A DNA stretch of 6,546 nt from Dehalococcoidia bacterium (GTDB lineage: Bacteria > Chloroflexota > Dehalococcoidia > Tepidiformales > Tepidiformaceae): NCBI GenBank assembly GCA_023228745.1, contig JALOAP010000176.1, forward strand, positions 1 through 6,546, in the 5' to 3' direction. A program made the translations under genes and the position numbers. The stretch's first letter is position 1; each line of letters opens with the position of its first letter. The notes under the pieces were generated by a model. It was not told the origin of the DNA, ran no database searches, and saw nothing but the letters and a program-made list of their open reading frames with translations. This document shows, piece by piece, positions 6,476-6,546 of the stretch.

Positions 6476-6503
6476 ATCTTAGCTGTGAAACAACCGATGA
6501 CAA
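6476..6503 (-). promoter_or_regulatory. Weak candidate promoter before the packaging operon
   Basis: On the minus strand TTGTCA (6503-6498), a 16-base spacer and TAAGAT (6481-6476) resemble a sigma-70 promoter with a poor -10 box. It would fire leftward into the 59-residue gene and the terminase genes. It overlaps the end of the HNH gene and part of an inverted repeat. The remaining gap (6427-6475) is AT-rich and shows no other clear signal. Readthrough from the upstream gene is equally likely. Confidence 0.2.
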
Positions 6504-6544
6504 TCGGCACATAAAATTCTTAACAGTCTTACATCGTTATATAA
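6479..6544 (-). CDS. Probable HNH endonuclease, C-terminal 21 codons only
   Basis: An open frame enters from the right edge and ends at TAA 6479-6481. It reads LYNDVRLLRILCADCHRLFHS. The pattern N-x-R-x-L-x-x-L-C-x-x-C-H matches the end of HNH nucleases, where the two cysteines (CADC) help hold a structural zinc and the following His is the last catalytic or metal-binding His. HNH nucleases are commonly encoded just before phage terminase genes and assist DNA cutting during packaging in several phages, HK97 gp74 being the known example. Only the tail is visible, so the start, the rest of the motif and the domain length are unknown. Another CxxCH zinc protein is possible. Confidence 0.6.
   Translation of the reverse strand, partial: LYNDVRLLRILCADCHRLFHS
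6494..6507. repeat. Inverted repeat CCGAT-GACA-ATCGG at the end of the HNH gene
   Basis: Perfect five-base arms flank a four-base centre, and a sixth G-U pair can form in minus-strand RNA. It shares arms and the CCGATGA core with the repeats at 5854-5866 and 5051-5063. It codes for ADCHR of the HNH tail and overlaps the candidate promoter. It is too short and lacks a T-run, so it is not a convincing terminator. Confidence 0.4.
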
Positions 6545-6546
6545 AA

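Noticed and set aside
6494..6507. Hairpin as a terminator for the HNH gene
   Set aside because: The stem has only five or six pairs, lies before the stop codon and lacks a T-run.
1..6546. CRISPR array, tRNA, insertion sequence, attachment site, defence genes
   Set aside because: Scanning both strands by eye showed no regularly spaced repeats, tRNA-like cloverleaf, transposase motifs or toxin-antitoxin pair. Nearly all the DNA is taken up by packaging and head genes.

Overview
The window holds the DNA-packaging and head-assembly genes of a tailed double-stranded DNA phage or prophage (Caudoviricetes, HK97-type capsid). Every gene I accept is on the minus strand, so transcription runs from the right end (6546) to the left end (1). 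Family motifs identify most of the genes. The host cannot be determined. GC content is moderate, Shine-Dalgarno sites such as AGGAGG are strong, and genes are packed with 4-base overlaps or gaps of a few bases. This fits a bacterial phage, with a Firmicutes-like or other anaerobe host as only a guess. No integrase, attachment site, tRNA or flanking host gene is visible, so integrated prophage versus free phage is open.

Order along the transcript: (1) the last 21 codons of a probable HNH endonuclease (6479-6544); (2) a 59-residue protein of unknown function (6247-6426); (3) terminase small subunit (5813-6244); (4) terminase large subunit (4708-5916), overlapping the small-subunit gene by 104 bases; (5) a 664-residue protein joining a portal domain to a Mu gpF/SPP1 gp7-like minor head domain (2713-4707); (6) a 38-residue single-span membrane protein (2592-2708); (7) an intrinsic terminator-like hairpin (2522-2555); (8) a prohead protease with a long acidic C-terminal extension (1480-2493); (9) the HK97-fold major capsid protein (332-1474); (10) the first 106 codons of a head-fibre or decoration-like protein (1-319), cut by the window edge.

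Together these would build and fill the head. Capsid subunits assemble around the portal vertex with the protease inside, and the protease trims the capsid protein's N-terminal delta domain and probably its own tail. The terminase then recognises phage DNA, pumps it through the portal and cuts it. The fibre or decoration protein probably joins the outside.

I found no clearly new defence or mobile system. The points most worth a second look are the terminator-like hairpin inside the operon just before the protease and capsid genes, the portal-MuF fusion, the protease extension, three inverted repeats sharing CCGATGA...ATCGG in the terminase region, and three small ORFs or ORF fragments (38, 59 and 21 codons).
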